DNA of 64,000 nt from Haemophilus haemolyticus (GCF_001679045.1 NZ_LYCK01000012.1:62001-126000); one strand, 5' to 3'; positions 30,592-40,977 are shown, numbered from the stretch's first letter. The notes: generated by a model from the letters alone, not told the origin. A program made the numbers and translations.

Positions 30592-33500
30592 ATGAATCAA
30601 ATTTTCCGTGTAATCTGGAACCACGCAACACAATCTTGGGTTGCCGTTTCTGAATTAACTAAAGCACATAAAAAACAAAGTCGTAACTCACTGAAAGCGG
30701 TATTAGGTGGGGCATTAGTATTGTGTAGCATTAATACTGCAGAAGCAGGTGTTGCTATTGGGAGTACTTCTAATAATACAATAGATCAAGGTACTGCTTT
30801 GGCTAGTGGCAGTGGTGTTGCGATTGGTAAGAATGCTAATGCAAGTAAAGAAAATAACAATATTGCTATTGGTGATGATACTAATGCTAATGGAGCATAT
30901 AACATTGTCATCGGTAAAAATGCCGTAGCAGGTTCTGATGGTAGAGGTAATGAGAGAAGGGTTGGTCAATCTGTAGCGATTGGTGGCGGAAATAAGCCAT
31001 GGGAAGGAGCTAAAGCCTTTGGAGACCAATCTGTTGCGTTAGGTTCTAATACAATGGCATATGGTAACTCTTCTATTGCTATTGGTAATGATGATGTAGA
31101 TAGAGCGGTAGCAGCATCTACAACATATACAAATGCTGATGGAAATACAGTAACAGGTACTGTTGGTGAAGCCTATACAAACCTTACAGGTAAAAACTTA
31201 CGTAATGATGGGGGACCTTATAAAGATACTAAAGCTGGTGAAGCAGCTGTGGCTATCGGTGTAAAAGCGCAAGCTGGAAATATTTCTGTGGCACTTGGTA
31301 CAGGTGCGAGTGCGGAGAAAGTGAATGCGGTTGCAGTGGGTTCTGGCGCGACAGCGACATTTGATAACTCTGTAGCACTGGGTGGCGGTTCTACAACAGA
31401 TAAACCTGGTACTAAACAAACCTCTACAACGGTTAATGGGCATACATACAATTGGAGCGGTGGTTCTACAACGGGTAAAGGTGACGTAGTATCTATTGGT
31501 AAAGCAGGTTATGAACGTCAGTTAAAGAACGTAGCTGCTGGTGAAGTGTCTGAAACTTCCACTGATGGTATCAACGGTTCTCAGTTATACGGCATTTTGA
31601 ATAACATGACGATAGATCCAACATTCTTATATGCCGGTGACGATGCTGATAAAGGCGAAGTAACAGGTGCAAATGCGGATGCAAAAAAAGCGGATGCAAC
31701 AACGAAAAAAATCGTTGTTAGAAGCATGAAAGATGGTCGTTTGAACTTGTTAGGTGGTGCAGATAAAACTAAATTATCTGACGATAACATCGGTGTGAAT
31801 TATGAAAATGGCAACACCTTAAAAGTTAAACTAGCGAAAGACTTAAAAGGATTAGATAGCACTAACGTAGGCGGTATTGTCACTAATGCTGATGGCATTA
31901 ACATGAATAACAAACCGATTACGAATTTAGCTGAGGGAACGAAACCAACTGATGCAGTTAATAAATCACAGTTAGATAAAGTCGCAACAAATAATATTAA
32001 ACTTGGCGGTGATTCAGGAACTACTGATGCTCAGCAGCTAGATAAAACTGGTGGTTTACAGTTTAATGTGAAAGGTACAAATGGCTTGACTACAACAGCC
32101 AGCGGTACGGATGTAACCGTTAAATTGGATGATACCACTAAAGCTAAAATTGATAATGCGGCGGATAAAGATTTAAGCAATATCACTCCTGCTGGTGAAA
32201 CCAAAATAAAAAATCTAGTGACTTGGAAGGCGAAAGGCACTTCAACGGAAGAAGACGTAAGTGATAGTGAAAAAGCGAATGATACCGATGGTACAACAGT
32301 AGGGGCGGACGGTACATTAACCTTAAATGCAGGTAAAAACTTGCGCTTAAAACACAATACTACAACCAATACCTTCACTTATGCGTTAAGTAAAACGTTA
32401 ACGGATATTACCAGCATTGGTGGTAACGGAACCACTATGACTTTTAATCCTGAGGGTGTAGATTTTGGTGGTAAAAAAATCACCAATATTGCCCCAGGCA
32501 CAGATGATAAAGATGCCGTGAATAAATCACAATTAGATGCGGCTGTAAATGGTATGGCGGCGAAACCATTGTCATTTTCCGGTGATAATAAAGAAGCTGG
32601 AAAATTTGACCGCACTTTGGGTACTGAGGTTAAAGTTGTTGGTGGTGAAACAGAGGCATCTAAATTATCCGATAACAACATTGGTGTGATTGGGGATAAA
32701 ACTGATACTTTAACGGTTAAATTGGCGAAGTCGTTAAAAGGCTTGAGTAGTGTTGAAGTAAAAGATGATGCTGGCAACACCACGAATATTACTCCAAATG
32801 GGATCACTATTTCACAACCAGAGAAAGATGGTAAGAAACCTGACAATGTATCTTTGACAAAAGACGGTTTAAATAACGGTGGTCAAAATATCACTAATGT
32901 AGCGGGCAACTTGCCAGGTGCGAAAAAAGATACAACTGCACCAACTACAGCTTCTGAAGGTCCGTCTGCAACAGATTTGCCAAATATCACAAATAATGCA
33001 GCCACTGTCGGTGATGTGTTGAATGCCGGTTGGAATTTACAAAATAATGGTGACGCGAAGGATTTTGTAAAACCATATGACACTGTAAACTTTATTGATG
33101 GTGAAGGTACAACAGCTGAAGTAGAAACTACAGATGGAAAAGTGTCCAATGTTACATACCATGTAAACGTTGGTGCTGGATTAAAAGTAGATGATGACAA
33201 TAATGTTACGGTAGATACAGGAGACATTACAAACAACAATGGGGCTCCAACTGTAGCAGATGCTGATAAAGGTAAAGTGGCAACTGTAGATACAGTGGCG
33301 AAAGCTATTAATAATTCCTACTGGATTGCATCCGCGACAAAAGGCAATGACAAAATTGGCACAGACGATAACGTTAAGCCTGGCACTACTGTAACTTTCG
33401 ATGCTGGTAAAAACATTGAAATTGATCACAGCACTGCAAATAAATTTACTTTCAAAACAGTAGATAATCCAGAATTTAAAACTCTTGATTTAAATGATGG

Positions 33501-35979
33501 CGCTGGAAATAAAGTTAACTTAGCTCCAACAGCGGATGGCCTAAAATTAGGTAAAGGTGATAAGAATGAGCCTGTTAATATTACGAATGTGACCTCCGGT
33601 TTGCAAAAATATGGAAATGCGAAACCAGATACTAAAGATTTGGTTAATTTAGACACTCCAAATGTATCTGATAACACAGCTGCTACAGTAGGTGATTTAC
33701 GTAACATGGGTTGGGTTGTTGGCACACCAGAAAACAAATATGTTGATACTGTGAAAAATGCTAATAAAGTAGATTTCAAGGCTGGAGCTGGAGTTTCTGT
33801 AACGGGTAAAACTAATGATAAAGGTATTCGTGAAATTACGATAGCAGTTAAAGAGGGTGAAGTTGTAAAAGACGGTGATCTTACTGCAATCGTCAATGGT
33901 GAAAGTACCCCAGTAACTAAAGTGGGAGACAAGTACTATAAAACCTCTGATATCAATCCTAAAACAGGTAAACCTGTCGATGATAAGGTATCAGCAGTAA
34001 CACCAGATAAAGGCACGACACCAATTGCTAATGCAGGTGACGGCTATGTAACAGGTAATAAAGTTGCAACAGCGATTCAAAAATCTGGTTTTGTTGTTGG
34101 TAAGCAAACAGAAACATTATCGGATGCAGACTTTAAAAATGAAGATGAAAAAGTGAATCCTAATGATGAACTTCGTTTTGCAGACGGTAAAAATACAAAA
34201 GTTAAGTTGGCAACGAAAGTCGCTGTTGATAAGGAAGGCAATAATGTTACGACTACAACAGTGAAATTTGATGTTGATACAGGCACGGTTACAAGTAATA
34301 AAGATGGTTCTGTTTCAGGTCCAGTTACGCCTGAAATGCAGAAAGCCTTAGATGATGCTAAAAAAGCATTAGCGGATGCAACCACGCCTGAAGCGAAGAA
34401 GGCTGCTCAAGATAAGGTTGATGCTGCACAGGCTAATATTGATAATGTTGGCAACCCAATTGCAACAGTTCAAAATATTGCGGATGCAATCAATAAATCA
34501 GGCTTTACTTTAAAAACTTCAGAAAATGGTGGTAAGAAACTTTCTGGCGATGATGAAATTATCAATCCAGGTAAGAAAGTTGATCTTGCAGCAGGCAAAA
34601 ATATGACTGTGAAACAAGACGCTGAAGGTAAAGTCACTTATGCAACAGCAGATGAAGTAAACTTTAGTAGCGTTCAATTTGGTGATAATGGTCCAAAGAT
34701 TAATGCTGCAGGTGATAACATCAATATTGGTGATAAAGACGGTAATCCAACAAAAATTACGGGTGTTAAAGCAGGTGATATTTCGCCAACAAGTACAGAT
34801 GCGGTAAATGGTGCTCAAATTTATGCATTAAGTCGTGGTAATGTACCAAATGTGGAAAACATCACAGTAACAAACCCTGATGGTTCGAAAACAACTTATA
34901 AAGATATTGTTGTTGATGAGAATGGTACACCAATCTTAAAAACCTATAATGTACAAGGTCAGAAAGAAATTATCACTAACTCAGTGGTTGAGGCTGTTCA
35001 TAATATGAATGAACAAGGTATCAAGTTCTTCCACTCTAATGATGGTGTAAATCGTCCTAAAGTGGAAACTGCAAATAGTTTTGACTCAAGTGCAAGCGGT
35101 AAATTTGCGACAGCAATTGGTAAAAGCTCTGTTGCCCATGGTGATAATGCTGTTGCAATGGGGAATGGCTCTAAAGTATTAGGTAATGACTCTATTGCAA
35201 TCGGTACAGGCAATATTGTTGAGGCTAATAACTCAGGTGCCTTTGGTGACCCTAACGTAATTAAAGCTGATGCAACGGGAAGCTATGCATTTGGTAACAA
35301 TAACGTGATTACGACAAAAAATACATTTGTATTAGGTAATGATGTTAATAATGCGGGCAACTCCACTTCGAGAGAAGGCACCGTTGAAAACTCTGTATAT
35401 TTAGGTAATAAATCAACAGCAACAGCTGGAGATGGAAGCCGTACAGCAAGTTTATATAACATTAAACAAGATGGTACGAAAGGAACAAGTACTACTGCTG
35501 GCTCTGTAGGTACGGTAACCACAGCAACTGTAGGTAATATGACTTACGGTGGTTTCCAAGGAGCGAAAGCAAATGGTGTTGTTTCAGTTGGTGCAGCAGG
35601 AGATGAACGTCGTATCCAAAACGTAGCGGCGGGTGAAATTTCATCAACTTCTACCGATGCAATCAACGGCAGCCAGTTGTATGCCGTGGCTAAAGGTGTA
35701 GGTAATCGTATTAATAACTTACAAGGTCAGGTTAACAAATTAGGCGACCGTATGAATGCGGGCATGGCGACTTCTGCAGCGATGGCAAACTTGTTACAAC
35801 CGCATAAACCGGGTCAATCTGTGGCAACAGCAGGTGTTGGTCAACACAAAAACCAATCTGCCGTAGCAGTAGGTTACTCTCGTATTTCTGATAACGGTAA
35901 ATACGGCGTTCGCTTCTCAATGGGTGCTAACACTCAAGGTGAAGTGACAGGTGGTGCAGCAGTAGGATACTTCTGGTAA
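30592..35979 (+). CDS. Trimeric autotransporter adhesin (YadA/Hia type)
   Basis: 1795 residues from ATG 30592 (MNQIFRVIWNHATQSWVAV), which begins a textbook extended signal peptide and has AGGAGAG six bases upstream; an in-frame ATG at 30532 is rejected. Cleavage is expected after AEA (residue 52). Then come YadA-head repeats (SVALGSNTMAYGNSSIAIG), neck motifs (NVAAGEVSETSTDGINGSQL), a long series of Trp-ring/GIN-type modules (GWNLQ, SYWIA, GWVVG, SGFVVG, SGFTLK), a short Ala/Lys-rich coiled stretch near residue 1245, a second head and neck, and the C-terminal trimeric membrane anchor (about 1700-1795) ending AAVGYFW. The signal peptide differs from that of classical Hia as I recall it. One uptake signal lies inside (about 32609). 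Surface adhesin; the ligand cannot be told from sequence. Confidence 0.93.
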   Translation: MNQIFRVIWNHATQSWVAVSELTKAHKKQSRNSLKAVLGGALVLCSINTAEAGVAIGSTSNNTIDQGTALASGSGVAIGKNANASKENNNIAIGDDTNANGAYNIVIGKNAVAGSDGRGNERRVGQSVAIGGGNKPWEGAKAFGDQSVALGSNTMAYGNSSIAIGNDDVDRAVAASTTYTNADGNTVTGTVGEAYTNLTGKNLRNDGGPYKDTKAGEAAVAIGVKAQAGNISVALGTGASAEKVNAVAVGSGATATFDNSVALGGGSTTDKPGTKQTSTTVNGHTYNWSGGSTTGKGDVVSIGKAGYERQLKNVAAGEVSETSTDGINGSQLYGILNNMTIDPTFLYAGDDADKGEVTGANADAKKADATTKKIVVRSMKDGRLNLLGGADKTKLSDDNIGVNYENGNTLKVKLAKDLKGLDSTNVGGIVTNADGINMNNKPITNLAEGTKPTDAVNKSQLDKVATNNIKLGGDSGTTDAQQLDKTGGLQFNVKGTNGLTTTASGTDVTVKLDDTTKAKIDNAADKDLSNITPAGETKIKNLVTWKAKGTSTEEDVSDSEKANDTDGTTVGADGTLTLNAGKNLRLKHNTTTNTFTYALSKTLTDITSIGGNGTTMTFNPEGVDFGGKKITNIAPGTDDKDAVNKSQLDAAVNGMAAKPLSFSGDNKEAGKFDRTLGTEVKVVGGETEASKLSDNNIGVIGDKTDTLTVKLAKSLKGLSSVEVKDDAGNTTNITPNGITISQPEKDGKKPDNVSLTKDGLNNGGQNITNVAGNLPGAKKDTTAPTTASEGPSATDLPNITNNAATVGDVLNAGWNLQNNGDAKDFVKPYDTVNFIDGEGTTAEVETTDGKVSNVTYHVNVGAGLKVDDDNNVTVDTGDITNNNGAPTVADADKGKVATVDTVAKAINNSYWIASATKGNDKIGTDDNVKPGTTVTFDAGKNIEIDHSTANKFTFKTVDNPEFKTLDLNDGAGNKVNLAPTADGLKLGKGDKNEPVNITNVTSGLQKYGNAKPDTKDLVNLDTPNVSDNTAATVGDLRNMGWVVGTPENKYVDTVKNANKVDFKAGAGVSVTGKTNDKGIREITIAVKEGEVVKDGDLTAIVNGESTPVTKVGDKYYKTSDINPKTGKPVDDKVSAVTPDKGTTPIANAGDGYVTGNKVATAIQKSGFVVGKQTETLSDADFKNEDEKVNPNDELRFADGKNTKVKLATKVAVDKEGNNVTTTTVKFDVDTGTVTSNKDGSVSGPVTPEMQKALDDAKKALADATTPEAKKAAQDKVDAAQANIDNVGNPIATVQNIADAINKSGFTLKTSENGGKKLSGDDEIINPGKKVDLAAGKNMTVKQDAEGKVTYATADEVNFSSVQFGDNGPKINAAGDNINIGDKDGNPTKITGVKAGDISPTSTDAVNGAQIYALSRGNVPNVENITVTNPDGSKTTYKDIVVDENGTPILKTYNVQGQKEIITNSVVEAVHNMNEQGIKFFHSNDGVNRPKVETANSFDSSASGKFATAIGKSSVAHGDNAVAMGNGSKVLGNDSIAIGTGNIVEANNSGAFGDPNVIKADATGSYAFGNNNVITTKNTFVLGNDVNNAGNSTSREGTVENSVYLGNKSTATAGDGSRTASLYNIKQDGTKGTSTTAGSVGTVTTATVGNMTYGGFQGAKANGVVSVGAAGDERRIQNVAAGEISSTSTDAINGSQLYAVAKGVGNRINNLQGQVNKLGDRMNAGMATSAAMANLLQPHKPGQSVATAGVGQHKNQSAVAVGYSRISDNGKYGVRFSMGANTQGEVTGGAAVGYFW

Positions 35980-36007
35980 TCTAGTCGCACTTTATAGTGA
36001 ATAAATT

Positions 36008-36043
36008 AAAGGGCTAAGTTCTGTAAATAGGACTTAGCCCTTT
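36008..36043 (+). terminator. Autotransporter gene terminator
   Basis: AAAGGGCTAAGT (36008-36019) pairs with ACTTAGCCCTTT (36032-36043) around a 12-base loop, with T residues after it. Confidence 0.88.
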
Positions 36044-36071
36044 TAGTTTAATATGAAAACAAGATAAAAAA

Positions 36072-36095
36072 AGACCGCACTTTTAAAGTGCGGTC
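36072..36095 (-). terminator. purA terminator (inverted uptake-signal pair)
   Basis: GACCGCACTTT followed directly by AAAGTGCGGTC, downstream of purA on the minus strand and preceded (plus strand) by an A-run that gives a U-tract. Confidence 0.75.
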
Positions 36096-36111
36096 GAAAA
36101 CCTAAAAGAAA

Positions 36112-37422
<1,311 letters not shown>

Positions 37423-37497
37423 TTATTCGGTTAAATTAGTCAAATGAACAGCCGTTTACTTTACTCTTTTTCGGCTTTAATCTCAATGATATAAAAG

Positions 37498-37527
37498 AAA
37501 AAGTGCGGTGATTTTTCACCGCACTTT
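37498..37527 (-). terminator. lysC terminator (inverted uptake-signal pair)
   Basis: AAAAAGTGCGGTG and CACCGCACTTT around a 6-base loop, just past the lysC stop on the minus strand. Confidence 0.75.
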
Positions 37528-37539
37528 AGGCTTTTTACT

Positions 37540-38892
37540 TTATTCAAATAAAGATTTGTGTAATGAACGAACGACTTCGTCAGCATGTTCACTTTGCACG
37601 AGCATACAAATATTGTTGGTGCTTGCGCCATAACTAATCATGCGAATGTTGTAAGATTGAAGAGTATCAAAAATACGTTTTGCTACACCAGAAGCAATAT
37701 GTAAGTCATTGCCGATTAATGCGACTAATGACACGCCAGTATCTACTTTTACTGAACAATATTGACGAAGTTCATCTAATAATTCGGTTGAAAGTAATTC
37801 CGCTCCTGAAGATGCTGAACCAGTTTTATCTAATGTTAATGCAACGCTCACTTCTGATGTGGTGATTGTATCCACCGAAATTTTGTGTTTAGCCAAAATG
37901 TTAAATACATTCGCTAAGAAACCTTGTGCATGCAGCATACTTAAGCTCGAAAGAGTGAGTAAAGTTTGATCTCTGCGTAGTGCGATAGCACGGAAAGTTG
38001 GACGAGGTTGAGGATCGCGAGTAACCCAAGTTCCGCCCGCTTCTGGGGCTTTACTTGAACCCACATAAACCGGGATATTGCTGCGTACTGCAGGGAGTAA
38101 TGTGGCTGGATGTAGCACTTTTGCGCCAAAGGTTGCCATTTCAGCGGCTTCTGCAAAACTCATGGTATCAATTCGTTGTGCAGTAGGAACAATGCGTGGA
38201 TCGGTTGTGTAAATACCCGCAACATCAGTCCAAATTAAAACGTCTTTTGCATTTAATACTTCGGCTAACAAGGCGGCAGAGTAGTCACTACCGCCACGGC
38301 CTAATGTGGTTGTTTTACCACTTGGTTCACGCCCGATAAAACCTTGAGTAATGACTAATTCACCTCGGTCGATTAATGGTTTTAAAATGCTATCGCTGTT
38401 TGATTGAGTTTGTTCATCATTCGGTGCAGCTTTACCAAAATGGTTATTGGTTGCAACAATTGTACGTACATCAACCCAAGTGCCCGATGTGTTTTGTTCA
38501 CGTAAAATCTCAATAAAGATTTGAGTTGACATCATTTCACCGTGGCTGATGAGTTCATCGGTTAATGCGGGAGAGGTTGCAAGACTAGCTGCTTCAGAAA
38601 GTGCGGTAATATTTTCAAGATATTTTTCAATAATTGGACGAACACGGCTGTCGTCTTTTAATTCATTCAAAATATTCTCTTGAATTTGACGGATTTCACC
38701 GATTAATTTTTCACGTTCCGTAGCCTCTACACCATTTGCTAACGCGACTAATAAATTCGTCACACCAGCTGATGCAGAAAGCACAACTACGCGTGTATTT
38801 GGATCAGCGATGACAATTTTTGCACAAGCTGTCATTGCCGCATGGTTGGCTACAGATGTTCCGCCAAATTTGGCGACTGAGAGATGGGACAT
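37540..38892 (-). CDS. lysC: Aspartate kinase, lysine-sensitive type (AKIII-like)
   Basis: 450 residues from ATG 38892 (MSHLSVAKFGGTS). An ATG 12 bases upstream is rejected because the ribosome site GGAG lies between the two. Monofunctional: kinase domain (KFGGTSVANHAAM; GRGGSDYSAALLAE) then two C-terminal ACT domains (from about residue 310), with no homoserine dehydrogenase. Phosphorylates aspartate at the head of the lysine/DAP pathway that DapD continues. The upstream leader lacks the conserved helices of a lysine riboswitch as far as I can read it. Confidence 0.95.
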   Translation of the reverse strand: MSHLSVAKFGGTSVANHAAMTACAKIVIADPNTRVVVLSASAGVTNLLVALANGVEATEREKLIGEIRQIQENILNELKDDSRVRPIIEKYLENITALSEAASLATSPALTDELISHGEMMSTQIFIEILREQNTSGTWVDVRTIVATNNHFGKAAPNDEQTQSNSDSILKPLIDRGELVITQGFIGREPSGKTTTLGRGGSDYSAALLAEVLNAKDVLIWTDVAGIYTTDPRIVPTAQRIDTMSFAEAAEMATFGAKVLHPATLLPAVRSNIPVYVGSSKAPEAGGTWVTRDPQPRPTFRAIALRRDQTLLTLSSLSMLHAQGFLANVFNILAKHKISVDTITTSEVSVALTLDKTGSASSGAELLSTELLDELRQYCSVKVDTGVSLVALIGNDLHIASGVAKRIFDTLQSYNIRMISYGASTNNICMLVQSEHADEVVRSLHKSLFE

Positions 38893-39187
38893 AAGATACT
38901 CCATTGATGTTGTGTGTTTTTTTATATAATTAGCTATACAAATAACGAGTTAGCTTTTTATTGTCAAATAGATTTTGGTTTAAAATTTAGAGAGTGTTTG
39001 TTTTTTGAACATAACTATATTTAGATATGATCTTTGTCATAAATCTGATTATGACAAGAGAGAAAAATTAAAGCGTCAAACTAAATAATCTCGTTGGTAA
39101 TTCAGACTATAAATGCGTAAAAAATAATTGATGTGTTTTATTAATAATCAAATGAAAGGGAAAATCCAAATATTTTAAAAAAAGTAT
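38893..39187. other. AT-rich intergenic region between lysC and the tRNA cluster
   Basis: About 300 very AT-rich bases between divergent lysC and the tRNA operon. They hold the lysC promoter region (not precisely assignable) and one striking inverted repeat, TTGTCATAA-atctga-TTATGACAA (39034-39057). No ORF with a convincing ribosome site and no riboswitch was recognised. Confidence 0.6.
39034..39057. promoter_or_regulatory. Perfect 9-base inverted repeat upstream of lysC
   Basis: TTGTCATAA (39034-39042) and TTATGACAA (39049-39057), 6-base spacer, about 140 bases upstream of the lysC start. The size and symmetry suit a dimeric regulator; which one is unknown. Confidence 0.45.
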
Positions 39188-39216
39188 TTGACGAGTATCA
39201 CCAAAATCAGCATAAT
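39188..39216 (+). promoter_or_regulatory. tRNA operon promoter
   Basis: TTGACG (39188-39193), 17-base spacer, CATAAT (39211-39216), followed by a GC-rich discriminator (ACGCCCCGC) typical of stable-RNA promoters under stringent control. The first tRNA starts about 40 bases on. Confidence 0.75.
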
Positions 39217-39257
39217 ACGCCCCGCAAAGCCGATATGGTTAGGCAAATTAAGGTAAT

Positions 39258-39334
39258 GGCTACATAGCTCAGTTGGTTAGAGCACAACACTCATAATGTT
39301 GGGGTCGCAAGTTCGAATCTCGCTGTAGCCACCA
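39258..39334 (+). tRNA. tRNA-Met (CAT), elongator
   Basis: 77 bases including encoded CCA. Acceptor GGCTACA/TGTAGCC pairs fully, T-loop GTTCGAATC, anticodon CAT in the loop CTCATAA. The acceptor begins with a G-C pair, so it is the elongator type rather than the initiator. First of four tandem tRNA genes. Confidence 0.93.
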
Positions 39335-39339
39335 AATTT

Positions 39340-39424
39340 GCGGGACTGGCGAAATTGGTAGACGCACCAGATTTAGGTTCTGGCGCCGAGAGGTGTGTGG
39401 GTTCAAGTCCCTCGTCCCGCACCA
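39340..39424 (+). tRNA. tRNA-Leu (TAG)
   Basis: 85 bases with CCA; acceptor GCGGGAC/GTCCCGC, long variable arm, anticodon TAG within ATTTAGGT. Five bases after tRNA-Met. Confidence 0.93.
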
Positions 39425-39452
39425 TTTATCGCTTTGTAAGTCAAATAGTAGT

Positions 39453-39527
39453 TGGGGTATCGCCAAGCGGTAAGGCACCGGGTTTTGATCTCGGCATCCC
39501 TAGGTTCGAATCCTAGTACCCCAGCCA
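39453..39527 (+). tRNA. tRNA-Gln (TTG), copy 1
   Basis: 75 bases with CCA; acceptor TGGGGTA/TACCCCA, anticodon TTG in the loop TTTTGAT. Identical to the next tRNA. Confidence 0.93.
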
Positions 39528-39573
39528 TACTATCAAATAAATCTTCTTTATATCTAATCAAAGATTTATCTGT

Positions 39574-39648
39574 TGGGGTATCGCCAAGCGGTAAGGCACC
39601 GGGTTTTGATCTCGGCATCCCTAGGTTCGAATCCTAGTACCCCAGCCA
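39574..39648 (+). tRNA. tRNA-Gln (TTG), copy 2
   Basis: Exact copy of the preceding tRNA-Gln. The identity extends a few bases outside the gene (79 bases, 39451-39529 and 39572-39650), pointing to recent duplication or gene conversion. Last gene of the cluster. Confidence 0.93.
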
Positions 39649-39799
39649 TATTTTTTAAATTCTCATAGTTCTAACAAAAGCTAGTTTTTTGTCTTATCTA
39701 AGGTTGTTTTGCGATCCAGATCTCAAATACATTTATTTGTAATATAAAGTAATATTCTATTAATGCTATCTTGTTTTCCTGTTCATTTAGGAGAACAAT

Positions 39800-40372
39800 A
39801 TGGAATTTTCTTTGCAATACATCATTATTTTCATTTTTGTTATTTTATTTGTAATTGGCTTATTTTCATCTAAATCAAGATCAACTCGTCGTAATGCAAA
39901 GAATAGTCGTCTTTATCTTTCGACAGAAAACAAAATTAATATTGTGAATAAAAATGATCATCTTGATGTCGTTATATTGAGTAAGTATAAAAGAAAAACC
40001 TTGATGAATGAGAGTGAATATCAACTTTTTCTTCGTTTAGAAAAGTTGTTATCTAAAGGTTATCAAGAGTTCGGTTTATTTACTCAGGTTTCAATGGGAG
40101 AGTTTTTAGAATCAATAGATAAAGAGCCCCATTTTGCGATAAATAGTAAACGAGTAGATTTTTTGATTGTGGATAAGAAAGGCTATGCCGTAATAGTAAT
40201 TGAATATCAAGGGCAGGGACATTATCAGGATAATGCGGCGAAGCGTGATGCAGTGAAACGGGAGGCTTGTCGAAAGGCTGGAGTGATTTTTTTAGAATTT
40301 CAGCCAAACTATGGAAAAGCAGAATTAGAATTTGTTGTTGAAAATTTAAAACGTTATTTGATAAAAAATTAA
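39800..40372 (+). CDS. DUF2726 protein with N-terminal membrane anchor
   Basis: 190 residues. An N-terminal membrane helix (about 7-23, very Ile/Phe-rich) is followed by a basic segment and a DUF2726 domain (about 60-190). The domain has the restriction-endonuclease-like core: KRVDFLIVDKKG, then VIVIEYQGQGHYQD, then KREACRKAGV, fitting a PD-(D/E)xK nuclease fold with Asp, Glu and Gln in the expected order. Ribosome site TTAGGAG before the ATG. It lies just past the tRNA cluster. The biological role is unknown. Confidence 0.8.
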   Translation: MEFSLQYIIIFIFVILFVIGLFSSKSRSTRRNAKNSRLYLSTENKINIVNKNDHLDVVILSKYKRKTLMNESEYQLFLRLEKLLSKGYQEFGLFTQVSMGEFLESIDKEPHFAINSKRVDFLIVDKKGYAVIVIEYQGQGHYQDNAAKRDAVKREACRKAGVIFLEFQPNYGKAELEFVVENLKRYLIKN

Positions 40373-40465
40373 AGTTTAGGTATTTATTGAAAAATAATTA
40401 AAATATTCAGAATAAAAAAGCTAAGATTGATATCTTAGCTTTTTTACTTTGTTCAAATTTATGAA

Positions 40466-40753
40466 TTACGCACGTTTGAAGTCAATGTGAACCAATTTTG
40501 GTTTGAATGGGTGACGTTGCATCGCTTGTACTTTAACTGCAACTTCTTTACCACCGATCACTAAAGTGATCACTTCAGAATAGAAAGATTCATGTGCTTG
40601 CGCGTTGTTTAATTCATCATGGTTTAAGATGATTGAAACTGGCTCTTCGCTGCCACCATAAACGATTGCAGGGATTTGACCATTGTGACGCAGGCGGCGG
40701 CTCGCACCCTTACCTTGCGCTGTACGAACTTCAGCGTTAAATTTAAATGCCAT
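40466..40753 (-). CDS. rplY: 50S ribosomal protein bL25
   Basis: 95 residues, the short (E. coli-type) form of bL25 without the CTC extension. Binds 5S rRNA. Recognisable by [20 protein letters not shown] and the C-terminal [11 protein letters not shown]. Monocistronic. It has a strong promoter and a leader of about 100 bases with two hairpins (see next entries). Confidence 0.96.
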   Translation of the reverse strand: MAFKFNAEVRTAQGKGASRRLRHNGQIPAIVYGGSEEPVSIILNHDELNNAQAHESFYSEVITLVIGGKEVAVKVQAMQRHPFKPKLVHIDFKRA

Positions 40754-40788
40754 TTTAATGTTCTCTTTAAATTAATGTTAAAAGAAAG

Positions 40789-40856
40789 AAAATTGCAGGC
40801 GACCCAGCAATTTTCCAAATATTATTCTCAAAGACAAGCACTGGCCACGCTTTGAG
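40789..40856 (-). promoter_or_regulatory. Structured rplY mRNA leader, candidate bL25 autoregulatory element
   Basis: Two stem-loops lie between the promoter and the rplY start. The 5' stem is CTCAAAG/CTTTGAG (40850-40856 with 40827-40833), enclosing a GC-rich internal segment. The 3' stem is AAAATTGC/GCAATTTT (40807-40814 with 40789-40796), 10-base loop. Leader motifs ahead of rplY have been proposed in Gammaproteobacteria; that this one binds bL25 is an inference. Confidence 0.5.
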
Positions 40857-40863
40857 ACGGCAA

Positions 40864-40892
40864 ATTATAGAATATCCCTCTCTTCAAAGCAA
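40864..40892 (-). promoter_or_regulatory. rplY promoter
   Basis: On the minus strand TTGCTT (40892-40887), 17-base spacer, perfect TATAAT (40869-40864). Transcription would start next to the 5' hairpin of the leader. Confidence 0.75.
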
Positions 40893-40977
40893 ACTTTTTC
40901 TAGGTTTTTTACCCTGAAAAGATTAGAATGCTTAGCAGTTTTTTACGATATTTATAAAAAAATAAAGTAGGAAGATT

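Noticed and set aside
31198-35522. Several long minus-strand open frames opposite the autotransporter gene
   Set aside because: They are shadows of the repetitive, biased codon usage of the adhesin; none has a ribosome site or a recognisable domain.
38893-39257. Lysine riboswitch upstream of lysC
   Set aside because: The region is AT-rich and lacks the conserved GC-rich multi-helix core of the L-box on the lysC strand.
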